From Nymphaea colorata (taxonomy: Eukaryota > Streptophyta > Magnoliopsida > Nymphaeales > Nymphaeaceae), in the NCBI RefSeq assembly GCF_008831285.2, contig NW_022205152.1:1-41875 (forward strand): a stretch of DNA of 41,875 nt, written 5' to 3'. Positions 10,729 through 20,186 of the stretch are shown here, in pieces. Each line of letters begins with the position of its first letter. Positions within the stretch are counted from its first letter, which is position 1. Below the pieces are notes generated by a model that ran no database searches, was not told the origin of the DNA, and saw nothing but the letters and a program-made list of their open reading frames with translations. Position numbers and translations under genes: made by a program.

Positions 10729-11265
10729 TCTTATTTTATGATTATAAACAACTTGAAACACGATGCAGAAATACGATCAACAGTAAAAAAATGGGAAATA
10801 AACAGTGTTTATGGTTGGGGTATTCGGTATGTCCCATGGAAATGAGGGAAGAAAATAGTGTTATGGCTTCTTTCCCTTATGCTTTAGGGTCTTTGCAGTT
10901 TTTCATTTTCTCAATATTATTGGAGCCATTTTTCGCGATGAGGCAAGGTGGTGGGCCAGGGGCACAGAAGGACGTTTTCCATAGTAACGAGCCATCCCTT
11001 CCGGTTCATTTTGGTATTGCCTTGAGGAAAGGCCTTCTTTCGAGCAATGCGGATGCCTCCCCGACTGTCCCTCCTTATGGTACCACAAAATCTCAAACGA
11101 CCCAAACAGGATTTTATTTCTTTCATCGAATTTCCTCCGAAAAGCAGCGAAAAACATGCAAAAGATTACGTTCGCAGCGAAGTGCCGAAGATTTGTGATT
11201 TCAGTCAAAGATTATATCATCAAAGTTATAAACACAGGGGAACAAAATAAAAATAATCATCTCGA
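10729..11265 (-). promoter_or_regulatory. Conserved upstream block of copy F
   Basis: Near-duplicate of 3182-3715 and, inverted, of 28700-29228. TTATAAT at 10741-10747 and a variant of the GGGACATCCC box (GGTATGTCCC) near 10826-10835. A minus-strand open frame of about 100 codons (10903-11208: NLRHFAANVIFCMFFAAFRR ... MARYYGKRP ... HHLASSR) runs through it but is broken by TGA in the 28.9 kb copy, so I do not call it a gene. Confidence 0.5.
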
Positions 11266-11930
11266 ATTACTTTTGACGATAATCTGTCTCCAAATACTCT
11301 CCCGACGATGAATCACGCTTTTTAGGCTTTGTTTTATTTTTCATATTTTCATCGAGGGGATGTGGAGGCGGTAGCATAACTTTGAGACCCTTCAAAAAAT
11401 CTCCAATGAGTGGGGATTATTTGGGAGGGAGCTATGGTTACTAAACTAAGAACGCTCTCTTCCAAAAGTCATTCCGATGCTGTTCTCAATAAGCCGCCAT
11501 CCTTCATAATGTTTCGATGGATTGTATCTCCTTCGCACTCCAAAGCCTTCACTTTCCTTCCTGATTGAGCTATATTTAAGTGTAAATTCAAATCTTAAAG
11601 TTTCTGCCTTCTCTGAAAAGTTGGGAGAAGGTGACTCATACCAATCATTCCGCGAACGATCCTTTTTAAGACGAGGCTTTCTTTTTCTTATTCCTCAAAA
11701 TAAAGTAAGGAATAAATGGTAGTTGCCTTTGGCCATGATAATTGAAACTGTCCCTTTTCGCTAAGAACTGGCCAAACATAGTCCTTATGGGCATCTTTCT
11801 ACGAGTATCAAATTCCTTATCTTTAAGTAGACCATCCCGCAGCATAATCCTCCAGGTGAATAAACCTGAATTATCCTTCGCTTTCATCGGATTGGCTCAA
11901 TACACTTCAAAATGATGAAAAAAAAAATCT
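11266..11930 (-). pseudogene. Element Z copy, frameshifted
   Basis: Minus-strand copy. 5' part gives FTWRIMLRDGLLKDKEFD and FGQFLAKRDSF; then a GSFAE stretch broken by TGA; then RFEFTLKYSSIRKE, RRRYNPSKHYEGWRLIENSI, MTFGRERSEF and SYATAS followed by a one-base shift before DENM. Neighbouring copies keep the same order of peptides. Product unknown. Confidence 0.5.
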
Positions 11931-12095
11931 TGACGAGATTACAACAAAAAATGAGCAATTGAGATGTTAATCAATAAGGAATTGCAATTATGCTGAGAAA
12001 GCAAACAAAGATTATCATTCAATCGTTCTATAAAGCAGCTTTATATTTTTATTTAGGATGGCAGATTTGTTATGGTAACTGATATTGAAGATCAT

Positions 12096-12243
12096 TCATC
12101 TTCTTTAGGGTCAAAGAATGACCCCAATTTATTGGATTGGAGCCAACGCTACAAGCCCAAATATCGCACAGAACCTTTCAAAGTATTATACGTTATTCGA
12201 CTGGTTCATAATGATAGTGAAGGCCTGATCTCCTTGAATAATG
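12096..12243 (-). pseudogene. 3' fragment of a secreted-family gene
   Basis: About 150 nt matching the C-terminal end: QGDQAFTIIMNQSNNV, RFCAIFGL and a frameshifted end near TGA 12096-12098. The upstream part is replaced by unrelated sequence. It sits immediately 3' of copy H. Confidence 0.65.
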
Positions 12244-12325
12244 AATAGCTGCTTTTCTAGCTAGATGATAAGCACTTGCATTAACATAAATTTAAAGATA
12301 ATGATGCACATGAGCTATCATTGTA

Positions 12326-13099
12326 TCATCTCATTTGCAGAAGCAATAGGGATCCCCAGAAGCCGATTCTTTCGTTCAGACGTAATGGACGATTACTTCC
12401 AAGAGGGTAAGTATAATCCAGGTTGTAATACTTCGAGCAGAATCGGCCATAGATCTTTGCTTAAATGGACTGGGCCAGTACAAAAGTGAATGCCTTATCA
12501 TTTCCCTGAAAATCTTTGTCTGACTTGATCAAAAAACTTTCAAAGTTAAAAGCTGTTCCCCAGACATCCTCATACTTGTTCGTGGATTCCCCTCTGTAGT
12601 TTACGACGATGTTAGAGAGGGTGCTTTGAGTTGTTGCTGGGAAGTTATTGACGACTTCGTCAGGGTAGGCGTTGGAATTGAGCGTAAACCAGTTCTTAGG
12701 GTCGCAGTTGTAGTCTTTCCAGATGATAAAGCTCAGGTAATGGTTGTCGATCATCCAGATTCCGTTGATCCACAGCCAGTGCTACTTATAGGCGTAACCG
12801 TAGACCACAGTATCAGTGTCTTCTCCAGCTCTAGAAACGTAACTGATAACCACATTCCAGGCAGGATCCCATTTGTCGTTGAGGTGAGTTGAAAAGGCGG
12901 CTGCCAGATTTGCAAGGGTCTCATCTGTTGAGTCGGTTAAATCATTTACCTTCCAAGATTTTACGAGATGATCTGTGATGTAGTCATTGATCTCAGTCAT
13001 GTTGGACTATGTCATGACGCCTATGCCTTGCCAGCTGTTGGCGTTGCTGTAGGCGAGGAGAATCAGAAAAACTGTGAGGAAATTGAGTTGAAGTCCCAT
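12326..13099 (-). CDS. Secreted GNMS/WKDYNC family protein, copy H (CDPK subtype)
   Basis: Intact member, at 257 residues the longest, ATG 13099 to TGA 12326-12328. Signal peptide MGLQLNFLTVFLILLAYSNA, mature NSWQGIGVMT; the first sequon is lost. Core KWDPAWNVVISY, YGYAYK then a reassigned TAG aligned with the Asp of FRDHW, WLWINGIWM, IWKDYNCDPKNWFTL, EDVWGTAFNFESFL, GNDKAFTFVLAQS, YGRFCSKYY and LLLQMR. The extra length is an insert before the last WG (about residues 230-245). A TAG at the E of MSESNMT is another Glu-compatible site. TTATAAT box at 13111-13117. Groups with A and K. Function unknown. Confidence 0.87.
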
Positions 13100-14468
13100 T
13101 TTTTGTTTATATTATAAGTGAATCAAAAAGAATTCAATTTACGCACAAAACTTCCAAGTAATAAGTTACTAGAAATTTGCAAATGAGGGCCTTTTTATGA
13201 TCTGCGAAAGAAATGGGTGAATTTGGTGCCTTTTGTACTTCAACCAAACGAATGTCGCTTGCATCTACTGAAAATGATATTATCTTCTTTTACTCATTTC
13301 TCTTATTTTTTCCAAAGTTTACTGAAATTAATTAAAATGATGTTTGAAAGCATTCTTGAGGGGTATGGACCTTCTTGGGTTTGCTTCTATTCTCAATTTA
13401 TTCAAATTTTCAACAAACAATAAGTGAGTAAAATATTTATTCCTCAAACTTTCTCACAAGCTTAATAAGGCAAACAAGCGTTGTCTTGATAATCCTCAGC
13501 TTTTCTAATCAAAAAAAAGATGAAGGTCTTGCATTTTTATATTTTTTTCACTAGAAGCAAAGCTTCTTGCCTCCCTGAATGATAAAAAGCTATCTTAGGC
13601 CAGCCGATGAAACATAAGCAAAAATTTGAGTCAAAAACTGTTTATAATTGCTAATAAAAACATCTTGAGAGCATAGAGGCATCGATAGTTAATATCACTG
13701 AAGCGCCTAGCTGAACAATGCAGCAAAAGCAGCCAGCAATGTACAGTCCACAACAATGTGTTAATCTCACAGTGACAACAGCTCAAATATTCTGTGGAAA
13801 GCACTGGAACACATTTTCGAATATTGATAATTTCTGAGGATAATAAGAGGGTAATATAAAATCAAATCAAATATAAATCAGGTGAAAATAGGAAAAATAT
13901 TCCTTGGAAAATATTTTCGTTAAGCTTTTATTCAGCTATCCACACTCTTTTCTCCCAACCTATCCCTACGCTATTCATTAATAATTGAAATTCTCGGGTG
14001 AATAAAGTTCATCTGGCTTCATCTGGTATGATATTAGGCTAGTGTCAAACAGCTCTTTTGTTCTTCCGGTTCTTCCTACCTAACTTTAGCACTCCTCTTC
14101 TTGACACTACAGCGAAATTTAGTTATTGTACCGCTCATTCGCCACTTTCTTGGCGCCGATATCATCCGAAGAATGCTTAGAGATGAAGCAGAGCAATCAA
14201 CCGATGCCAGTAGTGCAAAGATTGGCACAGTGCAAGCCATATCTTTGATTCAAGCAACTAAAGCCTATATTTTCCAACAGAAAGAAGCCAGAACAGCTCA
14301 AGATAGTATTGAACTCATCAGGAGGCACTGGGGAAACAATGAAAAACCTTGGGGATGATATCGAATCCAGGGATATTCGCTACAGGTCCGAAATAATCAA
14401 GGCCATATACTTTTTTCGCTGTCTTTGGATATATGATTTATAATTGATTTGTTTTCAAGATCATTCCT
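13100..14468. other. Intergenic region with repeat S1 and an unassigned frame
   Basis: AT-rich to 13600, where I see nothing. 13617-13800 is repeat S1 (separate entry). From about 14041 to 14358 a plus-strand frame without TGA contains LIRHFLGADIIRRMLRDEAE and SIELIRRHWGNNEKPWG. It has no good ATG and no TTATAAT box, so I leave it uncalled; it may be a relic of another gene. Confidence 0.35.
13617..13800 (+). repeat. Repeat S1, dispersed 5' gene piece
   Basis: About 185 nt closely matching 19806-19995 (S2). Both contain a TTTATAAT box and, some 65-70 nt on, an ATG opening a frame MQQKQ...YSP..CVN.TVTT.QIF. After that the two copies diverge completely (here a stop follows within 20 codons). 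This suggests two copies of the promoter and first codons of some gene whose body is not present. Confidence 0.6.
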
Positions 14469-15171
14469 TCAGCGCATCTGCAGGAGCAAAGAGAGCCCCC
14501 AACCCTGGCCGATATATAAATAACTGTAGTAATCTTTAGCACAGAATCTGGCATAATAATACGGCTTTGCCTGACTCGCAATTATGGTGAAGGCCGTATC
14601 TCCTTGGAACACTGCATGGTTCTTAACTCCATAGTTAATAAAGTTGAAGGCTGTTCCCCAAATGTCAGATTGGACTGCCTGGGGTTTAAAGGCGGTAGCT
14701 GCCTCATAAATTTGGCCCTATACGGTTTTGCTGAAAGAGTAAAGGTTTGAATTATAATCGAGGGTCCACCACTTGATACAGTTGTAGTCCTTCCAGATGA
14801 TGATGCCCACTTTGTAGCCATCATCCATCTTGATTCCGTTGATCCACATCCAATGGTCCCTGAAGGCATAACCATAGACTATGGTGTCAGAGTCCACCCC
14901 AGTTTGGAAATCGCATGCGACTACAACATTCCAAGCAGGGTCCCAAAGGTCATTCAAGTAGTTTGAGAAACCAGTCACAAAGGAGGTGAATCTTTCAATG
15001 TTTCTGATTAGTATGTCATTTTTTTTTGTGTCGTGTCCAAGTTAGCCGCTATATAGTCGTTAATGACTGTCATATTTGATTCGCTCATGTTGCCTGCAGC
15101 CTGCCAGTCAACAGCTTTCCGCAGGAGAGCAGAATCAGGAAAAGGGTGAGGATTTTGAGCTGAAACTCCAT
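14469..15171 (-). pseudogene. Secreted-family gene with two single-base deletions, copy I
   Basis: Near full-length copy, ATG 15171 to TGA 14469-14471. Two one-base deletions break the frame: one in a run of A at the end of the signal peptide (about 15118; SCGKA in relatives) and one in a nine-A run (about 15020). Between and after them the family core is complete (FSNYLNDLWDPAWNVVVA, YGYAFRDHWMWINGI, IIWKDYNCIKWW, GRFCAKDYY). Both losses are in homopolymers, so sequencing error is a real alternative to decay. Its closest partner appears to be copy T at 38.8 kb, inverted, including the upstream block. The promoter box is altered to TAATAAT. Confidence 0.8.
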
Positions 15172-15718
15172 TCTTATTTTATGATTATTAACGGATCAAG
15201 TACGAAATGCAAAAATACGATCAACAGCAAAATAGGGGTAAATAACATAGTTTTCGGTATGGGTTTTTGGGATGTCCCAAGGAAATGCGGATTGGGACAG
15301 TGCCTTTGGATTCACTGCCGTAGGGATTGTGGCTTTTGGAAAACGGGAGTGATTTTTCTGCATTTTGCTAAAATATGAAGACAGTGCACCCAAGGACTGT
15401 CCGCTTCTAATAGAGTCCTCCCTGCGCCTGCATTTTCATATGCTCTTTGCGAAAAGTACCTTTCTGTGGGAAGGAAATACGAATAAACTTTTTATTCCTT
15501 TTGAGGGACACAAGTCACCACTAACAACGCTACAGTGCTTTTCCCCCTTCGGCTGAGAGCACGAAAATGGGGAGAGTGTTCGTTAATATACTTCGGGGCT
15601 AACAGTGGAAATTTATATTGAATACGTTCAAAGATTATATTCATCCAAGTTATAAATAAGCGATGGAAAGCAAAATTAAAAATTAATTATTTTACATTAC
15701 TTTTGATGATCTTTACAC
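15172..15718 (-). promoter_or_regulatory. Upstream block of copy I
   Basis: Contains the box read GGGACATCCC on the minus strand (15269-15278), 107 nt before ATG at 15171, the same distance as in copies N, O and T. The block is a clear inverted match to 38320-38750 (phrases CCCATTTTCGTGCTCTCAGC and CCAATCCGCATTTCCTTGGG in both). Confidence 0.65.
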
Positions 15719-16558
15719 TCCAAAGGGTTCTTTGAGCTAAACCATTTTTTATCCCATTTTTTTTCTCATATTTTACTAGGGATGTGAGGTTGCCAGCAGA
15801 TATTCCGGGGACTGGATGATGCCCTAAGGGTGGGAATGGTTAGGAGGACTGATGGCCAATCGGAGAGACTAATTTTAAAGCAGTTCATAGCTATGTTCAT
15901 GGGGGTGTTTCCGAGATGCCGCATGACGTATTGATGGGCAGCAACTGTCCACTCTCTGAAGCTCTTGGACGCCCATCATACTTTATTATGCTTTAATCGG
16001 GCAATAAAACAAGACCCCATTTCGCTGTCTTTTATTGAAAACAGTTGTGCCATAGGCCCTTCCATAGAAAAACGGACGGTGCTTCAGCCATCACAACAGT
16101 GAAGGCCTTATCTACTTCGAAGGTTGGCTCTAGTCTTTCACCCAGCAAATGCAGTAAGGATGCATGCCTCAATAATTTGGAGGAAATCGTTCCGAAATAA
16201 AAAGAAGCACAGCACTGCCAGGACATACTGTTCATCAATCGGAGAAGAACCAAGAAGGGTTTCTCTCGAGCTGGCCATGAGAAATAAACTGGCTACTTTC
16301 AATCATCTATAGGAATGTATTCTTCAGATTTTGCTATATCACCGTGATTGTCCACCTTGGCCTAATTGGGTGACGCTCTCGATATATGTGCCGAGCCATT
16401 TGAAAGAAGCTGACGCGAAAATGAATGGGTGCGAACCAGCGGGAGCTAAAGTACGGGTAAAGTCAAGCAAAAACCCTCATCATTCCTTCTGTTAGTGCAG
16501 GCGTGCAGTTTAAGTAAGACAACAGATCTTTAATTATGATGATTGATATTGGGATCAT
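15719..16558 (-). repeat. Repeat R2 (long element Z variant)
   Basis: Second copy of R, highly similar to R1 and R3. It begins next to the phrase CAAAGGGTTCTTTGAGC, close to the point where R1 joins truncated copy E. Holds the NSMSWQCCASFYFGTISSKL frame (16032-16253), the GDKAFTVVMAEAP fragment (16051-16123, here EVDKAFT), and ends in the shared flank with CCTTCTGTTAGTGCAGGCG. Confidence 0.65.
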
Positions 16559-16782
16559 TCAGCGCATCTGGATGAGAAAAGTTTCGCCCCAACCCATATT
16601 CACAACAGGAATCGTGCCGATGGGTAAGCCAGGGAAGTAGCCTACGGCACAGAACCTGCCAAATATGTTACGAATTGTGAAGGGTTCATGATGGTAGTGA
16701 AGGCCTCATCTCCTTGGAACACAGCATGTCTCTTAACCGCGTAGTTTATAAAGCCAAAGGCTGTTGCTCAAATGTCGGTTTG
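16559..16782 (-). pseudogene. 3' fragment related to copy N, following R2
   Basis: Minus-strand C-terminal third of a family gene, TGA at 16559-16561. It shares copy-specific features with copy N on the other arm (FTTIMNPSQFVTxxGRFCAV, GYFPGLP, GTIPVVNMGWG, MQMR-like end LIQMR). It breaks off at 16782 in unrelated sequence. The match to N in opposite orientation is one of the inverted left-right pairs. Confidence 0.75.
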
Positions 16783-16981
16783 GACCGGCAACAGCTCAAA
16801 TATACTTTTTTCGCTGTCTGTGGTCCTTAACGTTCTTCTAAACCTTACCCACGATAGTAACGGAAATCCCGACTAACTTGACAGCAAGGGAATTCACTCT
16901 AAGATAAAGGAAGCTTCTGTGATGAAATATGCAACATAAGCATTGAAGATCGTTTATACGTAATCATATTCCTATCATTTC

Positions 16982-17710
16982 TCATCTCATCTGCAGGATC
17001 ATAAACGTGCCCCAGCCGTAGCTTCCTTTCGTGCTTACGTAGTAATTCTTGGCGCAGAATCGGGCAAAGTACTTCGACTCAACCTTTTGGGACATGACAA
17101 TCGAGATGGCCTTGCCGTCTGACTCCAGGAAGTTGGCGTTATTGGCTTGGAGGTAATTGGCGAATCCGAAAGCTGTGCCCCACACATCAGCGAAGTTGGC
17201 CTGGTCTTTGAAGCTGAGGACGTTTGAGTTGATCGCAGCCTTCACCGCTGTTGCCAAAGAAGTTGCTTACCCGGCAGCCAAATTAGCGTTGAAAGTGAAC
17301 CAACTCTTGGGGTCGCAGTTGTAGTCCTTCCAGATTATGATCGACAAATAGTAACTGTCAGCCAGCTTGATTCCGTTGATCCACATCCAGTGGTCTCTGA
17401 AGGCGTAACCGTAGAGTACAGTATCGGAGTCATCGTTTAGGAGGTTAGTGTAGGGTAAAACCACGTTCCAGGCTGGGTCCCACTGGCTGTTGAGGTAATC
17501 GGATAGGGAAGTGGCGAGGCCAGTTAGTTTGGTGCTTGTATATGGAATGATATCAATCTGCGCCCAGCTTCTATTGAGATTGACCCTCAGGTAGTCGTTG
17601 ATAACTGTCATGTTGGATTCACTCATATTGCCTGTCCCCTGCCAGCTGTTGCTGTTGATGCAGGTGAACATAGCCAGGCAGATAGCAAAGGATATGAGTT
17701 GAAATCTCAT
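16982..17710 (-). CDS. Secreted GNMS/WKDYNC family protein, copy K (CDPK subtype)
   Basis: Intact 242-residue member, ATG 17710 to TGA 16982-16984, with only one reassigned TAA (after NANLAAG). Signal peptide MRFQLISFAICLAMFTC is distinct from the MEFQLKIL type. Mature NSWQGTGNMSESNMT. Core QWDPAWNVVLPY, YGYAFRDHWMWINGIKL, IIWKDYNCDPKSWFTF, ADVWGTAFGFANYL, GKAISIVMSQ, YFARFCAKNYY, WGTFMILQMR. It has FLESDGKAIS where others have FQGDKAFT. TTATAAT box at 17722-17728. Third-position bases look more GC-rich than in neighbours by eye. Function unknown. Confidence 0.88.
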
Positions 17711-17728
17711 TTTGTTTTAATATTATAA

Positions 17729-18660
17729 GGAATTCAAAAGAAAAAGCAGATTAAAATCGATTAGGCTCAAGCCTAATAGGGTGAATCCATTACTAAGAGT
17801 ACTTTGGTAAGATTTGCTGCTCTGTGCATCTGAATATGCCAGTTAAAGCTGATTTAAGACCATTATTGGAATTACAGTTCTGTTTGTTTTTTCATATAAA
17901 TAATAAAAGTATTGACGAAGAAATAATTACGCAAAGATTTTACCTTTTTTATGCAGTTGCTAATAGAGGTTTCCATTTTCATTTGAAATCAGTATCGTGA
18001 TCATCCACTTCTTTTAAAGTTATTGATGGAATTATATGAACTCGCTGAAGTTGTTTTTTTTGAAAAAATGGTGTAAAAAGCTTCTTGAAGCCTTTGAAAT
18101 CCAAGATTTATGTGAAAATGTTGCTTTTGAGGCCAATTAGCTTTACTTTTTAGTATGGCTGGAGAGAGGGAAAACAATTGATGATCACATCTACGGGAGG
18201 GATATCAGAACTGGGATGAATAATACAATAGGGCCTGCTTTTCTCAAAGAATACAATAAATAGTCTCTGAAGGCTCTGAGCTCAGCTTAAACACTCAAAT
18301 GATATGGAGGATCTGTAAAGGCGTGCACAATACCCACATCAACCACGATAAAGGATAAGGGTCCCATTATCAAAGGTATGCAGGCTTAGATCATGATAAA
18401 TTTCAAACTGAAACTTAAGCATATCATCCCCTGCTAAATTTTCTTTCATGGCTTGTACCACTCAGATGGAAAATCTGAAAATCAAGGTAAGCATCCGAGT
18501 AATATTGTACATCATGGTCGAAAAATCAACGGCTGTTCGAAGAAGATATTTGGACTAACAATCTATATACATCCCGTATGGTCTTTTATTCATCCCAAGT
18601 TATAAATAAGCGATGCGAAAGAAAAAGCAAATATTGATTATTTTGCATTATTTTTGATGA
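17729..18660. other. Region without a supported gene
   Basis: Plus-strand stretches such as IDEEIITQRFYLFYAVANRG (about 17912-17971) and DHPLLLKLLMELYELAEVVF (about 18000-18060) look protein-like but sit in different frames with TGA between. From about 18184 a frame of roughly 100 codons lacks TGA, which is not significant under this code. Could be a decayed unrelated gene. No promoter box or start that I trust. Confidence 0.3.
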
Positions 18661-19514
18661 TCGTTACACTCAAAAGGCTGTTTGAGGCTAAAACATTATT
18701 TCCCCCCCTTTTTTTTTCTCATATTTTGTGGGGATGTGAGGGTGCCAGCAGATATTCGCGGGACTGGATGATACCTTAAGGGTGGGAATGGTTAGAAGAA
18801 CTGATGGCCAATCCGAGAGACTAATTTTAAACCAATTCATAGTAAGCTGCATAGGGGGTGTTTCCGAGATGCCGCATGATATATTGATGTGCAGCATCTG
18901 TCCCCACTCTCTGAGGCACTAGAAAGCCTATCATACTTTATCATGCTTTAATCGGGCAATAAAAAAAGGCCCCATTTCGCTGTCTTTTGATAAAAGTTGT
19001 GTCATAGGCCCTTCCATAGCAAAAACGGACGGTGCTTCAGCTATCAGTGAATGCCTTATCTCCTTCGAAGGTTGGTTCTAGTCTTTCACCCAGCAAATGC
19101 AGTAAGGATGCATGCCTCAATAATTTGGAGGAAATCGTTCCGAAATAAAAAGAAGCACAGCACTGCCAGGACATACTGTTCATCAATCGGAGAAGAACCA
19201 AGAAGGGGTTGCCTCTCGAGCTGGCCATGAGAAATAAACTGGCTACTTTCAATCATCTATAGGAATGTTATTCTTCAGATCTTTGCTATATCACCGTGAT
19301 TGTCCACCTTGGCCTAATTGGGTTGACGCTCTCGATATATGTGCCGAGCCATTTGAAAGAAGCTGACGCGAAAATGAATGGGGTGGCGAACCAGCGGGAG
19401 CTAAAGTACGGGTAAAGTCAAGCAAAAACCCTCATCATTCCTTCTGTTAGTGCAGGCGTGCAGTTTAAGTAAGACAACAGATCTTTAATTATGATGATTG
19501 ATATTAGCGATCAT
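18661..19514 (-). repeat. Repeat R3 (long element Z variant)
   Basis: Third copy of R. Minus-strand frame 18688-18897 reads LSDWPSVLLTIPTLKVSSSP and ICWHPHIPTKYEKK, matching the inverted copy at 37.9-38.1 kb (LPDWPSVLLTSPNLGVSPSL). Contains NSMSWQCC... at 19037-19252 and the EGDKAFT fragment at 19003-19070, shortened in this copy. Confidence 0.65.
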
Positions 19515-19812
19515 TCAGCGCATCTGCATGAGAAAAGCTTCGCCCCAACCCAGGAATCATGTCGATGGTTAAGCCAGGGAGGTAGCCTACGGCACAGAAC
19601 CTGCCAAAATATGTTACGAATTGTGAAGGAGGTTCATGATGGTAGTGAAGGCCTTATCTTCTTGGAACACAGCATGGTTCTTAACCGCGTTGTTTATAAA
19701 GCCAAAGGTTGTTGCTCAAATGTCGGTTTGGACTGCCTGATTTCTAAAGCCGGTAGCTGCGGCGGTAAACAAGGAAACTGTGTTATCGTTGTAAGAAGGA
19801 GGGCCAGGATTA
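19515..19812 (-). pseudogene. 3' fragment related to copy N, following R3
   Basis: Longer relative of the 16559-16782 fragment: PSYNDNTVSLFTAAATGFRN, QAVQTDI, a TGA where Trp is expected in DIW, ATTFGFINNAVKNH, EDKAFTTIM, GRFCAVGYLPGL, IQMR-like end with TGA 19515-19517. Copy N has the unusual DIWATAFGFINY, so this is clearly N-like and inverted. The TGA at the Trp codon and indels show it is dead. Confidence 0.75.
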
Positions 19813-19995
19813 TTGCAAAATTTGAGTCAAAAACTGTTTATAATTGCTAATGAAGCATTTTGAGAGCATAGAGGCACCGATAATTAATATCACTGAAGCG
19901 CTTAGCTGAACAATGCAGCAAAAGCAGTCAGTAATCTACAGTCCGCTAGATTGTGTTAATCCCACGGTGACAACAACCCAAATATTCTCTAGGAG
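19806..19995 (+). repeat. Repeat S2, dispersed 5' gene piece
   Basis: Second copy of the S repeat (see 13617-13800). TTTATAAT lies near 19839, and ATG at 19913 opens MQQKQSVIYSPLDCVNPTVT. In this copy the frame stays open to about 20270, overlapping the start of the TTLL gene in another frame, but the later part looks like chance. It lies directly upstream of TTLL, so it might also be that gene's distal promoter or 5' neighbour. Confidence 0.5.
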
Positions 19996-20186
19996 CTCGG
20001 CTGGCCTTTTGTTCCAGCGATTGAGATCCTTGTTATGGATTGATTATTTAAAGTCTGTATATTTAAATAATTTTATCATATTTGCTATGGAAGTATTTAA
20101 AGAAAGATGGGGATTAAGCTTAATGTATAGTTACTTTGCCTTCCAATAATTTTATAATCCAACTCCAATATTAACTAAACGCTGCG

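Noticed and set aside
10903-11208. Minus-strand 101-codon frame in the upstream block (NLRHFAANV...HHLASSR) as a gene
   Set aside because: Its relatives at 3.5 and 28.9 kb are near-identical DNA yet contain TGA in this frame, so the open frame looks like chance inside a promoter block.
14101-14358. Plus-strand frame with LIRHFLGADIIRRMLRDEAE and RRHWGNNEKPWG as a gene
   Set aside because: It begins at TTG, has no TTATAAT box, no homologous copy in the window and no recognised domain; an 85-codon frame is not remarkable when TGA is the only stop.
18184-18480. About 100-codon frame without TGA in the K-R3 spacer
   Set aside because: Expected by chance under a one-stop code; no start, no conserved motif and TGA on both sides.
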